DNA of 64,000 bases, taken from NCBI GenBank assembly GCA_950295325.1, contig OX485806.1:40238001-40302000 (forward strand). Reading direction: 5' to 3'. Source of the DNA: Polytrichum commune. Lineage: Eukaryota > Streptophyta > Polytrichopsida > Polytrichales > Polytrichaceae. Positions 24,231 to 40,650 of this stretch are shown one piece after another; the first letter of the stretch is position 1, and every line of letters begins with the position of its first letter. A program made the translations under genes and the position numbers. Below the pieces are notes generated by a model that was not told the DNA's origin, searched no databases, and worked only from the letters and a program-made list of their open reading frames with translations.

Positions 24231-24540
24231 CCGGAGTTTAATATCCCAAAATGCACAAAATGTTTGTCCGACATGCAATTTTGCCTAAAAGTAAAACTTC
24301 TTTCTTCAAATCTAACCCAAAGGTTGATATGAATGTTTTTTTTTTATATCAACCACATAGCCATATGTATGTGCAATAGCTTAAAGTGTTGCTTTAAGCA
24401 CCCTCTACCTTAGATGGTGCTACAAATGTCACTTTAAGCATTGAGCATTGATAGCAATAGATGTGAAAAGTCTTAAATGTTTATCTTTAGTAAATGAAAG
24501 GGACTTCCAATGCAACAATTGAATTTTGCTTACCACAATT

Positions 24541-24892
24541 CACTACAAGGATCACGAGTCATTAGCATTGGTTTTTGCCCATTTGAGGTAGATTTGAAGG
24601 TATCCAAATCTATTACACCAATAGATTTGGATACTATAGTACTTTTACCACTCTGTCTATTTATAGAAAAATACTTATTACTGTTTCTATTTTTATTCGG
24701 AAATCCCGGATTTAAAGGGAAAATCTACATTTTCCATATTATTTTTTATATTTTTAAAGTACAATTTGCAAAAAATATGACTTTCCCCAACAAAGAGTTT
24801 AATTAGAGCCAATGAGGAAAAGGTACCATGGTACATAAAATCTACATCAAGTGACTGAAAACTAGTACTTACAACCCATGTTCCTTGTAGTG
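24541..24892. mobile_element. CACTA-like fold-back sequence
   Basis: The segment begins CACTACAAGG and ends CCTTGTAGTG. Arms converge on a core palindrome (CCAAATCTATT...AATAGATTTGG near 24605-24645). The terminal CACTA and fold-back form fit a non-autonomous CACTA element. However, flanking sequence on both sides is shared, inverted, with 35800-36240, so it may be part of a larger repeat rather than a separate insertion. Confidence 0.5.
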
Positions 24893-26530
24893 CTTGTAAG
24901 GGTTCAAAGTTTAATTGCACTTTTATTGATGTATTACCCAAAACTAAATAGGAACTTGTTAAGGTGATGGACGTTTTCATAACCAGAATGTTTTTTTTTT
25001 AATATTCGTAATTTTATGAAAGATTTGAGGATGTTGGTTTTCGGTCTAATTACATGGTGAGGCCTGTAATAGGTAGAGAAGGAGCTCATCTTGTAGTCAA
25101 GGGATGACAAGGGGCCAAAATGACACCATGCCTTTCTTAGTAGTCCTCATGACACATTTGAATGATATGCTTTGACACTAATTTTTGAATTACGTAGAGA
25201 TGTAAGTCAACCCCTACTTTATCGAAAGCAATTGATAGTAGTAATGTAGTGTTTAAAAGGACATGATCAAATAATTAAAAGGAAACACCTCCTTGCTCAA
25301 TAAAGCATATGCAAACTTCTCATTGAGAAGGGTTGTCACAATAGACACAACATGGCATATTTTATGTCACACATCACGTGATTTGTAACATGATGGATCA
25401 TTGGTCGACGTGATTTGCGACATGCCATTGAACCTTACCAAAAGTTTTTTGTAAATAGATAAGGTAAGTGTGCCTAAAGTGGACACTTCCAGCATTCCAG
25501 CACATGTAGAAGTTTGGCTATTCAAGAAAACTTACGTGAACGCATTAGCAAATCCAAATGAGGAACGTGAGAGTTGGTTTTGCAAATTCTGATATGACAA
25601 CAAATATTTTATGAATTCTTGTAGTGGTGCTCATAGATTTGTTTTTAAAATGGTTGTTTTTCATATATGTACATTTCAGACTTGAATATGTACTTATATG
25701 CTAGAAACCATTTAAGATCACAATCCACTTTAACACTACACACCTTAGTTGTAAATCGCACTATGCTAAATTATCGAACGCAAGTGATAATAATAAAATG
25801 GTTGGATTTGGACATAACATAACCACACAAAAAACAAACCCTTGCCCAATAAAGCATATGTCAATGAAATTCTCTATATATATAAGGGTTGTCACGACAG
25901 CCAAGACATGGAATAAGATAGAAAAACCGAAAAATGGTGAATGACCACAATTGGTGCACTAGACTAGGGGTAGAATGATTCTTGTGTGGACCCCAAATGG
26001 CTAATTGTAAAAGTGGTGGCCCGAAGAGGATGCAGTGATAGGTGGGATGCATTGATTGGCCAGATAAGTGTTGTTTCACACCACTTGCAGTCACTTTTGG
26101 GTACCATTAGTTAACCATTTTGAGTGCATTCGTATGGAGAGTAGGATATTTTGATGTTCATATTAGGGAGACTCTAGTTTACAAATAGGGAATTTGACTT
26201 ACTTGCCTCTTTGAAAAATGTAACTAATTCTTAACAAGAAATAAAAGTATGAAACAACTGGCATTCCTCATCATTTCCTCTATTCCATCTCCGAAAATAT
26301 CACACAATTTTCAAGCCACTCTTTCTAGTCAAATCAACTTATTTTCACCATTTTCCATACATCTGCCTTAGTATATGTCATGCATCATGTCACTTGTGAC
26401 ATGACACAACACACCATCAGCTGATGTGATGTGCAACGGGCGTCAAACGCTACTTGAAAGTTTAGTTTTTTTTAGTTTTTTTTTTCCCAATGTCCCAAAT
26501 TTTGTGCTTAGAACTTGCACCGCCAAGGTG
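24893..26530. other. AT-rich intergenic repeats, no gene
   Basis: Scattered degenerate copies of CACGTGATTTG/GACATG motifs occur (25370-25430, 26370-26430), along with a poly-T run. No protein-coding exon, TIR pair or promoter was recognised. Confidence 0.5.
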
Positions 26531-27271
26531 TGTCAAGACTACACTAAATTTTTCCTTTAGTGCCACCAATTCTATTTGTCTTCGTCAATACTAATTGTAA
26601 ACTGCCTGTGTAGTGTCACCAACACTAAATGTAAACCTCACATTATCTGTCAATCTTTGTAAGAAAATTTTGGGCAAGAAAGATATACAACGTTGCAATT
26701 ATCGTCACTTACTAAGTGATTTTCATCCAAATTTCAATCACCCATGACGAATATTTCATGACAGATTTGTTAGGATGCAAAATATGCCAAACTCTGTTTC
26801 AAATAATGGGCATGGATTTTCCATCCAAATTTTAATCATCCATGACAACACTTGTAAACTTACAAATAAAGAGTGTCATTAGGAAAGTTAACACAGTGAC
26901 ATAAAATACCATATGACACTACACTAAATATTGTATTTAGTGTCACCAATTCTATTTGTCTTGCTCAAATACTAATTGCAAACCGCCCGTGTAGTGTCAC
27001 CAACACTAAATGTGAGCCTAACGTGATTTGTCATTCCTTATAAAGAATTTGGGGCATTAAAGATTCACAATGTTGCAATTCACTGCCACTTACGGAGCAA
27101 TTTTTCATCCAAATGTCAATCATCCATGACAATATTAGGATGCACAGTACACGAAGATTTTGTTTTATTAATCGGCACGGAATTTATCCAAATCACCCAT
27201 GACAGTAATTGTATACTTATTTATAAGAAAGCGTCATTAGAGAAGTTACCACAGTGACCTAAAATACCATG
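26531..27271. repeat. tandem duplication of about 370 bp downstream of the peroxidase
   Basis: Unit 1 (26531-26913) and unit 2 (26914-27271) share TTTAGTGCCACC/TTTAGTGTCACC, CACCAACACTAAATG, CCATGACA and CACAGTGAC in order. A third start (GTGACACTCAATACAATATT) lies at 27271-27300, directly before the peroxidase stop codon. Short inverted TAGTG/CACTA segments recur. Confidence 0.8.
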
Positions 27272-27319
27272 TGACACTCAATACAATATTTAGTGTGCCA
27301 GTAGCTAGCAAGTGTCCGA

Positions 27320-30968
<3,649 letters not shown>

Positions 30969-32279
30969 AAATTCCCAAGTCACTATCTCAGTGCAAAATT
31001 TATCGTAAGTCTATCTATCAGGTGCAGAAATTGATTGAAATTGTGGCAGGCAAACACACATTGAGCAGCTTGAATAACTTAGAGACGACTTCCTACTGAA
31101 GTTTCTTGCACATCAATGGATGTTGTATCAACTGAAGCTCCAGGAGCCTTTAAAATGGGAATTTGCATCATGGTTGGCGGCCATCCCAGTAGTACTCTGT
31201 AAATCACCTGGGGCTTGTGTTTGCCATTTGGTACCTTGACAAACCGTCAAGTACAAATTTTGTAGTCAACCTTAAAATATGGTGACAAGTCCACTGACTT
31301 AGTACTCGACCAACCCAAGGCCAACTAACTGTGTCCTCAACTATAACAATTTAATGCAATCGGATCATTTAGCAAACAAATTTGAATTAGTTGTGAGTTT
31401 TTTTTTTGTTTTTTTTTTTTTTATTGAGATGCATTTTAATAGCTTCAGCTTCATCCTTAAACGCTCAAACAACCCAAAATGGGTTGCCATCCAATATTCT
31501 ACTAGGGTTTGTGATTCACTAGGTGGCAATCTGCATGGATGGAAAGGTATCTACTAGTGGAGGGTGGTGCCCACTACCATATGGACCAAAATAACATCAA
31601 AAAACCTCATACTCTCAGCATGTAGGATTTTTGTTAGGTTGGCATTGCTTGTTTTGGGAAGCGGTTTTATGTGTTGTTCAAACGTAGGAGCCAAATTTAG
31701 TAGCCAATATCTTTCACATATAATTCCCAATTTGGGTGGGAATTTTTTTTCTTAGGACAAGGTGATAGGTGTGCACAACTTGACCACTTGGATTTGGATT
31801 AAACTAAGTGCACATGTTCTTGCTCTATGAGAAAGGGGAAATCTCACAATATGACATCACGTGGCCCCTCCAACATTGAGGGTGATGACCTTCATCCAAA
31901 CCAAATTTCTGAGAGTAGCTCATTTGTCATCCACATACCATATTATAACAAAGTTGACAACTTATTGAAATTTGTGGCATGACCGAAATGATCATGAAAC
32001 AAACAAAAAAATCAAAGTGTTCTCTAGTTGTCCCCATGATGAAGACCATGTTCATATGTTAACCTGACCTAGAAAATGTGGTCCGGTTGACTTCAAATTT
32101 CTCCGTATGAATATATAGTAGTCTAGTGCACATCTATACATTTGGATTTGAAGAACATTGAGTCTATTTTGCTACATAATAGAAAATTTTAGTGTCCAAG
32201 AGGTGCACCTTTCATAACACATATGAGTATACGTGAGTGTAAAATAGGGGTGTTAATTTGAATTTTTTCATATGACGTA
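30969..32279. other. peroxidase upstream flank, no gene seen
   Basis: This should hold the peroxidase promoter. I could not assign a TATA box with confidence. A poly-T tract lies at 31400-31425. No ORF of note. Confidence 0.5.
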
Positions 32280-33022
32280 TCCGGGTAGGTCATTTTGTGC
32301 ATTTTCAAAACAACATGTGATCTAATATAGGGAGGATTAGATTTATTTGACATGACATTTATAAAAGACTTCCACATAATTTAGGACATGTGAAACTTGT
32401 ATAATCCCATTACAAGTAAAGTAGATACACTTTAAATGTGGACCATTCCAAAAAAAATTAATAACATAGGGTTTCAAGATAAAGGCCTTAGGATTTATGT
32501 CGAGTAGGCTTCGTTTTGCATGCATTCTTCATGATATTGGATGAAAATTGCAACATCATATGTCCAAAAGGGATGGAAATTCCTAGTGTCCATTGCTAAT
32601 TGTCTTCCTCATCCTACACTCCTAATTGCCAACATGTTCTAGGATTTCTATTCCACTTTGTTGAGACTGGTGTTTTTTGGTTTTATCAGGGTTTACGAAA
32701 CAAGGGAATCATAAAGCAATATATAGGTTGACACCGCATTGTCGCTTGGGGCTAGATTGACATGGAGTGGGTATTGTCTTTATGAACACTCGTTTGGTGT
32801 TGTAATGTTTCTACCCTAAGCCTAATTTGGTAATGCATGATGGTAATGTAATATCATACCCTAAAACTGTAGACTTGTAAGCCTTTTAAGTAGTTTTTAA
32901 ATTGTGCCTAACTTGCTTGTTGCATTTTCCATTCATGTTATACTTTTGGAATGCTTTGCTTCATGTTGTTATAGTTGTATGTTGTGTCTTTCTGAAGTGT
33001 TGCACTTGTATGGTTTTGCTTA

Positions 33023-34650
33023 TGTGAGCCCAAAATGGTGCCCACATGTGGTGATTAACTCTTCGAAACCGATTTTAGTTTGACTTTGATGTGTTATGAT
33101 TATTCACAAAACATAAAAAGAGTGAAGTGTGGTTTGGATTTAAGTTTAGGCTTTAGAATGTGTTGGGTGGTTATTTCAAGGGTTAAGTTCAATAGGATAA
33201 TGCCTTGATTATGTGAGTAGGGGGTAAGGTGAAGCAAGGTGAGCTCCGCGGGTTAAATGCCCACTTTTGGATCCACCTTGTTAGTTTAGGAAGAAGGAAG
33301 CTTGGTGGATGGGGATTAGTCCCTACTTTAGAGGTGAAGGTTAAGGGATTGTGATTGGAGGTGCTAATCCTCTCACCCTATCCTCACCTCTCTCTCCCTC
33401 TCTCCCTCTCTCCCTCTTTGCTACTTAAGGTGTTTTCTCTCTCATTTACAACTCTCTCCATCAAGCGCTCTCAAGGGAGCAAGCTCTTAAGAGCTTGAGC
33501 CACGTGTGTGGGTTATTAGTTTTTAGTGAGGTTAATTAGTTAAGCTCTCTCTCTCAATGCCTCCCAAGTGAGTGAGCTCTTAGAGTTTAAGATTGCACGT
33601 GTTGATTAGTTAGTAGTTAGTGAAATTAGTGTGTTAGATTAGTTCATTAGGAGCAAAGAAAAGGAAAGAGTAAGAAAAACTTAGAAAACATTTGTTAGTG
33701 AATGAAGGGGTTTGTATTAAGGAGCAACTAGTAGGTGGGTTACCCATTCGGGTATTGGAGGCCGTGGCCAGATTGCAGCTGGGCTGCTGGTTACTTAGAC
33801 AGCCCGAGGCCGTGGCCAACTGCAGCTGGGCTGCTGGTTTACTTAGGCAGCCCAAGGCCGTGGCCAACTGCAGCTGGGCTGCTGGTTACTGAGACAGCCT
33901 AAGGCCGTGGCCAACTGCAGCTGGGCTGCTGGTTACTTAGGCAGCTGGAGGCCGTGGCCAACTGCAGTTGGGCTGCTGGTTTACTTAGGCAGCTAGAGGC
34001 CGTGGCCAACTGCAGCTGGGCTGCTGGTTTACTTAGGCAGCCCGAGGCCATGGCTAACTGCAGCTGGGCTGCTGGTTTACTTAGGCAGACCGAGGCCGTG
34101 GCCAGATTGCAGCTGCGAGGCTTAGCAACAAACCACCAATATGATATCTAGGGGTTAGCAAGGCTACGCCCAATTAGTGGGTGTTAGCACATAAAAAACT
34201 AGATTACATTAGACCATTTTAGGGGTGGCTAAGTAGTTAGACCCATTAGGCTAGTTTGTGCTACGTGTGGGTTTGTATGAGTGTGTTTAGCCGTTGAGTA
34301 AAGTGTTTTTCAACACTTGAACCTCCCGGTCAAAATAACTCACTTGCATTATTAATGGAGAATGTGGAAGACTCTTGCAATGACAAGAAAAAAGAAGTGA
34401 AGGTTAAACGAGCGAGAGGAATGTCCTTAAGGGCATGTGTGGCTAAAGCCGCTGGGTGGACTCTTGAGAAGGCCAACTCTAGTACAAGCCAAGAGGCTAA
34501 CATTAATAAAGCACAATGAGTGGAAACAATATGTGTTCTTTTGGACATAAAAATTACTTTGCACATGGTTCAAGGTTGTAAGAGATACATGTGATTCTCA
34601 AAGCCATCACCCGGACTAGGACGCTTAAGGGTGGTGGATTTGGCCTCACA
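33023..34650 (+). mobile_element. solo LTR A
   Basis: TGTGAGCCCAAAATGGTGCC at the start and GGATTTGGCCTCACA at the end. A TA-poor promoter-like stretch with CTACTTAAGG is near 33420, after a CTCCCTCTCTCCCTCT tract. The 3' end has the family hairpin CACCC...GGGTG (about 34608-34633). No matching 5-bp TSD is seen (GCTTA, GCGAT), suggesting a boundary mutation or a recombinant between two insertions. The first 700 bp are nearly identical to LTR B. Confidence 0.72.
33760..34118. repeat. 47-bp minisatellite in LTR A, eight units
   Basis: Units begin GGCCGTGGCCAACTGCAGC and continue through GGGCTGCTGG and ACTTAGGCAGCC. Seven units are near full length and the last is cut short. Unit length is 47-48 bp, with mostly single-base differences. 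Confidence 0.95.
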
Positions 34651-34940
34651 GCGATGGTATGAATAATCATGCCTTTTTGTTGCCATGTTTTTTTGCACCA
34701 CTTTTTCAATCTGTATACTTTTGAATTGTTATTATCTTAATTATAAGGAATATAGAATACCAAAATATACAATAACCTTGGCAATATAACTAATGGTAGG
34801 GTGGAATAAAATAGGTCATTATAGAGAATTAAGTAATCATAGGGAGCTTCTAAATCATGCCATGGAGGTAAGTAACCCTCACACAAATAGCCCTTAACTA
34901 CACATGGTGCACAAAACTCCTCTAGAGTGACCTACTCAAT

Positions 34941-35960
34941 ACTACGTATACATATGCTACACAAATATAAATCTCAGTTATGTACATGAATGGAGGACCT
35001 TTATAGAATATATAGCATTTGTACTTGTGGTAGGGTCACTAGATTTTATGGGATAAGTGTATAATATTGGATGAAACTAGGATTACTAATTTTCTCATTT
35101 CCTTATCTCATCCATGTATGTATGGAGGAGATAATATTAGGGTTTTGAAAGGGGTAGTTGAGTAGAAAACAAGGCCACTTCTTGCTTAGGGTTGCAAGAG
35201 AACAACCGGTGCTTCTTTGTGGGGCTTCTTTCTGGTTGATGCCTTCATTAGATCATGGGCAACATCGAAATTGCAAAGGTGTTGATTCCCAAGTAGGTTT
35301 TCTCTCAATCATTTCCACATCATTAGTAAACCTCCAATGTGTGCAACTATTTGGATCAAGCATTTAGGGATCGCAATTGTTGCAAGTTCTAGGATCAACC
35401 ATGGAGATTGGTTTATTGTGCTATAAAAAAGGAAGCAAAAATAAGTGGACTTTTAATTAGATGGATCAATTGATGGTATATTTAAAAACAATAATTGCAT
35501 TAGCTTCTATAACATTTATTGTAGACTTAGATGCTTATGGGTCACATTTGAGGGATGAAAAGTTCTTTAATGACTTCATTATTGAATGCTAGGGTTTTAC
35601 ATTATAGATATGATAGGGGTTCGTTATTATACAAAAGTATATTTGTATACTTATATTAATGACTATATATGATTGTGATTTTTTTTGGTATTCATTTGGC
35701 CCTTGGATTTTTATCATTGAAATTGTATGTATATTGCACCCTCCAGACTAAAACCAACATGCCACCCAAAACCAACACCTTCAAATCTTTAACAATTTTG
35801 ACAAATATTAACTAATGCATATTGATTATGAAAATGTCCACCACCTTAACAAGCTCCCATTCAGTTTTGGGTCATCTACCAATAAGGATTAGGATAGTGG
35901 CTCATACTAGGGGATAGCGAGTGTTTATTGACACAAGACTCTACTTTGAACCCTTATGAC
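34941..35960. other. intergenic, no gene seen
   Basis: AT-rich sequence. From about 35800 it aligns, inverted, with 24890-24990, so it is part of that dispersed repeat. No gene recognised. Confidence 0.5.
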
Positions 35961-36111
35961 CACTATAAGGTTCACAGGTCGGTAGCATGGGTTTTCGGTC
36001 ACTCGATGTAGATTTTAGATATTCAAATATATTGGCATAATAGATTTGAATATCTAAAATTTACCTCAAGTGACGGAAAACTAGTTCTAATGTCCTGTGA
36101 TCCTTGTAGTG
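35961..36111. mobile_element. short CACTA-like fold-back sequence
   Basis: It runs from CACTATAAGG to CCTTGTAGTG, 151 bp. The arms fold on TTTAGATATTCAAAT and ATTTGAATATCTAAA around 36015-36060. Same family as 24541-24892 but with a much shorter interior. Because flanks are also shared between the two sites, independent insertion is not proven. Confidence 0.5.
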
Positions 36112-36341
36112 AACTGTTGCATACGAAATTCAAATAGAACGTACTTTAGTGCGTTAGAAATCCCTTTCATTTAGTAAGACTTTCTACATCTAAAGTTATC
36201 CATTCTCAGTGATTAAAGTGAATTTTTTAGCACCACTTATCTTGTACACAGAATTATCACATGATGGTAGAGAGAGAGAGAGATTTACAGTTTAGTTGTG
36301 TGTGATGTATTGTCATTAAGTGTTATAAGATGGTTATTCTG

Positions 36342-36587
36342 GGCCGGGGATTCGTGGCACTCAAGTAAAATCATCCGTGCGGATGAAAAAAACACAAGAA
36401 TCATCTAAATGGCTATTTTTGGACAAATTGATTCCGGAAATAGAGTCAAAGGCCCCGAATTAGTGTAGTGACGTCACATTCGAATGAATCGGCCCTCAAC
36501 CCCATAGGGGGGTTTTTTTTATTGGAGCCACTTCATCCACGATATCTTGGATGGATGATTTTACTTGAGTGCCACGAATCCCCAGCC
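36342..36587. mobile_element. Mutator-like MITE, 9-bp TSD
   Basis: Long TIRs of about 34 bp (GGCCGGGGATTCGTGGCACT ... and its inverse ending CCACGAATCCCCAGCC) bound 246 bp. A perfect 9-bp duplication GTTATTCTG flanks it (36333-36341, 36588-36596). A 9-bp TSD with long TIRs is the Mutator pattern. One terminus of a second copy (GAGTGCCATGAATCCCCGGCC-like) is seen near 51670-51690. Confidence 0.9.
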
Positions 36588-36954
36588 GTTATTCTGTTCG
36601 TGTACATGTATCCTGTAATCACAATGGTGACTGCAATGTATGTAAGTTAGCTCAGCCATGTAAGTGAGTTTCAAAAATTTCTCCTTGAAGTAATAAATTA
36701 TAGTTTTCTCATTCATTGCGAAGTTGTTTGAAACACAATCTTGCACACACGTGCATATATAGATATACATGAGAAACAATCGAGACATGAGACTACTTAA
36801 GGACATGCTTTTCAAATTTAGAACAAAGAAAACACAAATATATATTCAGTGTGACTTAATAAAGCGATTCGGACGGGCAACACTAACCAATTTGGCACAA
36901 ATACATGTCATCACAATAAGAAATTGGACCAAATATTAAACCATTTGTATTTAT

Positions 36955-38050
36955 TTTGAGATTTTTCAAAGTCTCCGATTAACGAATATAATGATAATTG
37001 TTGCATATCTTTGGACATGAAGCCTTCTCTTATCTTTCAAAATTCAATTGAAGACGTGCGCCCATGTGGAATAATTCTAATGTTACTATCCGGATTACAT
37101 AAGAATTACTCCATCTGCATGGGGACTTATACATAGGCTACTCAAGAATGTTATGCATGCACGACCCAACATAATCCCAAGATGAATAAGATAAGGCCCA
37201 AAGCGTTATATCAGTTTGGGCCCTTTGATGGACCACAAGGAATTGTAGTATATTACTAGATTGTTGGTATAGATGATATGTTAAATTATAGTATGCAAGT
37301 ATCTCCACCTTAGATGAGCATCTAGGTTAACTCCTCCAAACGTCTTAGGTATTGAAACTCATATGCATGTTTTCTTAGAATATATATAGTCTTAAACATG
37401 CTTACGATGTGAAAGCAACTCCAGAACAAATGCTTCTTAGAACTGACATATCAATAATAATAGTGTTTTAAAGCACTAGCTCGATTCATGTGCATTTAGC
37501 CCTCAATATGGCCCGACTTTATGAATTTTATAAGGCTCAACCTTGTCATATGTAAAGTGATGAGGCCCAATTGTTTCAAGCCAACCTGAAGCTTTGATGT
37601 CAAAATTGTGCCACCCAAGATAACACATGGAATGAGTAAGTGTTTGGACCCAACCCTAGTATAAACCTCATTGACCGGATTTGATGAAACAATGTTGTCT
37701 TATTGGACCAAGTTTGTAGAGTTTAAGCCGACCCTCAATCTTGCCCCAAGTATAAAATGGGCCTTAATATGTATATATTTCTTTGTTTGCTTGATGATAC
37801 TGTTATGTAAGTGTAATTAGATGATGAATACAATCAAGCCATGGGTATAACAACAAACTCCAAGCTTTGGACAACTTATCCTAAACCAAAGCTTGCAAGA
37901 CCTTCAACAACCAATGCACATAGACGTCATACTCCTGTATCTGCAATTTTTTTATAACAACAAAACGCAGCCATTGGCAAAAAAATCAATGGGAATCTCT
38001 GATTGGGCACTCGATTCTTTAATCTGTAGACCCGATTCATAGACAACAAG
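36955..38050 (+). repeat. dispersed repeat R1, copy b, internally deleted
   Basis: Aligns with copy c at 52190-54060. Between ACGAATATA (about 37000) and TTGTTGCATATC it lacks about 600 bp present in the other two copies. No coding sequence is recognised. Confidence 0.65.
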
Positions 38051-39045
38051 GGGAGTGACAAGAAATTTGATATAATTTTGAGGGTGCCAATCAAGCCTAG
38101 TCAGTTTTTATGCGAGAATGAAAATTGAAAAGTTGGAAAACCTCCATGAAATTCCATCTTGATGTATCCTTTCAAAGCGTAACTTGAAGTGGCCTTCTTT
38201 AATAGCATGTTGTACCTTCAAGGTTTCATACCCTTTAGAACTGCTTGGCTATTTTACAACACCTTGTTTATATTACCTACAAAATTGTGCAATAAATTGT
38301 AAGTACTTGGAAAGCACACACTTCACAATTCTACCTTCACTTCCTACAAGTTACATCTCTTCACTGATTTACACTATAGACTCCCAGCTTATACAAAAAA
38401 ATTTGGCCTCAAAGGTTGTGTGAGGCCAAATCCACCACCCTTAAGCGTCCTAGTCCAGGTGATGACTTTGAGAATCACACTTATCTATTACAACATTGAA
38501 CCATGTGCAAGGTAATTTTCATGTCCAAATGAACATGTATTGTCTCACTCATTGTACTTTATTAATGTTGGCCTCTTGGCTTGTGCTAGAGTTGGCTTTC
38601 TCAAGAGTCCAACCCGCGGCCGTGGCCACACATGCCTTTAAAGACATCCCCCTCGCAACCTTTGGCCTAACCTCCTTTGTCTCGTCATCGCGGGGGTCAT
38701 CCACCTTCTCCATTAATAATGCAAGTGATTTATTTGCCCAATAAGATGCGAGTGTTCAAAAACATTGTTCTTACTAGTCCACCCCAATTACATTTACTAG
38801 CAAGCCACACCTCACACTACCTAGCCTAATAAGTCTAAAACTTACATATGCACTAGAATAATCTAAAATGCATAACTTGCCCTATGCTTAGTTTTAATGA
38901 TAATGTTCGATTTGGGCTAAGCTTTAGGCCCCTAAACCCATTCCTCGGTAACCCAGCTTAAACCAACCATCCAGGTTCCCTTAAAGTTGACCTTCGCTTT
39001 CACCACTTCAATGAGCTGGTCTCGGCCCTTTCGGCTACTGAGATA

Positions 39046-39797
39046 ACGAGCCTTGGGAGGCCCCTGGACTAGCAGTCCCGGCAGCAGTTGAGCCTGGGAG
39101 GCCCTGGACTAAGCAATCCCGGCAGCAGTTGAGCCTTGGGAGGCCCCTGGACTAGCAGTCCCGGCAGCAGTTGAGCCTTGGGAGGCCCCTGGACTAAGCA
39201 GTCCCGGCAACAGTTGAGCCTTGGGAGGCCCCTGGACTAGTAGTCCCGGCAGCCACGGGTAGATCACTCCATTGTCAAGTTGAACATCACGTGCGACCAA
39301 AAAAAATCTTCTTTTGGTAAGTTGCACCACCAAAATGGGTCAAAATTTTATCAAATTTTTTTCATGAGTAGATATACACAGTACCTATGACATACTTAAA
39401 AATAGTAACGAAATTTGATGATTTGTTTTTTTTCATAAAACATACCGTTTCTAACTAGAATGACACAGAATTGAACTAAAAAAATTACTAAAAAAAATAA
39501 AGATGACTAAAAATTTCAGAAAACTATTCAAAAGTTACTATCAATGGTTATGTATATGTAGAAAAAAAATCATAAATTTTAAAATTATATATGGCATGTA
39601 ATATAGGGGTAGCAAACTTTGTCCGCACGTGGTGTTCAATTTGACAAGGAGTGATCTACCCGTGCCGGCAGCAGTTGAGCCTGGGAGGCCCTGGACTAAG
39701 CAGTCCCGGCAGCAGTTGAGCCTGGGAGGCCCTGGACTAAGCAGTCCCGGCAGCAATTGAGCCTTGGGAGGCCCCTGGACCAGCAGTCCCGGCAGCA
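39046..39797. repeat. 41-bp minisatellite in LTR B, split by a MITE
   Basis: Units contain GGAGGCCCCTGGACTAGC, AGTCCCGGCAGCAGTTGAG and CCTTG, 38-42 bp long. About five units lie at 39046-39253 and about three to four at 39665-39797. The MITE at 39254-39664 separates them. Confidence 0.9.
39254..39664. mobile_element. hAT-like MITE in LTR B
   Basis: A 411-bp element with TIRs CACGGGTAGATCACTCC and GGAGTGATCTACCCGTG, perfect 17-bp inverses. The TSD is a perfect 8 bp, CCGGCAGC (39246-39253, 39665-39672). Same family as 3323-3821. Non-coding. Confidence 0.92.
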
Positions 39798-40650
39798 GTT
39801 GATGAAATCAACACCAAACTAATTTCAACTCTAGTGCTTAATCAATTGCTCATCTAAGCCTCTTAACTAATGAATGCACACCTCCCACTAAATTAATCCA
39901 ATCTAACCACTACTCATGAGCTTAGTCCAATGACTCTAAGCTTCCCCTACTCATAAGAGGGATTAACTTCCTAACTTCACTATAACTAACTAATCCACAC
40001 ATAAGCCTCAAACTCTAAGAGCTCGCTCCCCTTGAGAGGATTTGAGAGGGAGAGCTTAACTACTTAACTTCACTAAAACTAATGACCCACACACGTGGCT
40101 CAAGCTCTTAAGAGCTTGCTCCCTTGAGAGCGCTTGATGGAGAGAGAGGCAAATGAGAGAAAAAACACCTTAAGTAGCAAAGAGGGAGAGAGGGAGAGAG
40201 GGAGAGAGAGGTGAGGATAGGGTGAGAGGATTAGCACCTCCAATCACAATCCTTTAACCCTCTCCTCCAAAGTAGGGACTAATCCCCATCCATCAAGCTT
40301 CCTTCTTCCTAAACTACCAAGGTGGATCCAAAAGTGGGCATTTAACCCGCGGAGCTCACCTTGCTTCACCTTACCCACTACTCACATAATCAAGGCATCC
40401 TCTTATTGAAATCAAACCTTGAAATAACTACACCACACATTCTAATGCCTAAACTTAAATCCACACCACACTTCACTCTTTTTATGTTTTGTGAATAATC
40501 ATAACACATCAAAGTCAAACTAAAATTGGTTTCGAAGAGTTAATCACCACATGTGGGCACCATTTTGGGCTCACAGGTTGTATTGTTATTCCCATATTAC
40601 CTTAAACTGCCCCACCATTTCTCAATTGCTTTCACTATCTATCAAGTCAC

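Larger units (their letters stand above)
32280..34940. mobile_element. hAT-like element split by solo LTR A
   Basis: The ends TCCGGGTAGGTCA and TGACCTACTCAAT are decayed versions of the CACGGG-type TIR, with an imperfect 8-bp TSD (ATGACGTA, ACTACGTA). Left 300 bp and right 270 bp align with the 1.5-kb element at 11799-13298 (AATATAGGGAGGATTA; GGTAGGGT...ATAGGGAGCTT). Removing the LTR leaves about 1.03 kb. The 232-aa ORF of the relative is absent. Confidence 0.65.
38419..40575 (-). mobile_element. solo LTR B, reverse, TSD GGTTG
   Basis: Begins TGTGAGGCCAAATCC and ends TTTTGGGCTCACA, with perfect GGTTG duplications at 38414-38418 and 40576-40580. Its 5' half (40030-40575) is almost identical to LTR A, but its internal minisatellite is unrelated to that of LTR A. 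A hAT-like MITE sits inside the minisatellite. No gag-pol is present. Confidence 0.87.

Noticed and set aside
33760-34118. Regular 47-bp units resembling a CRISPR array
   Set aside because: Units are contiguous without unique spacers, lie in a plant LTR, and there are no cas genes. This is a minisatellite.
33018-34655. Expected TSD for LTR A
   Set aside because: Flanks GCTTA and GCGAT do not match, so no TSD is claimed although the termini are clear.
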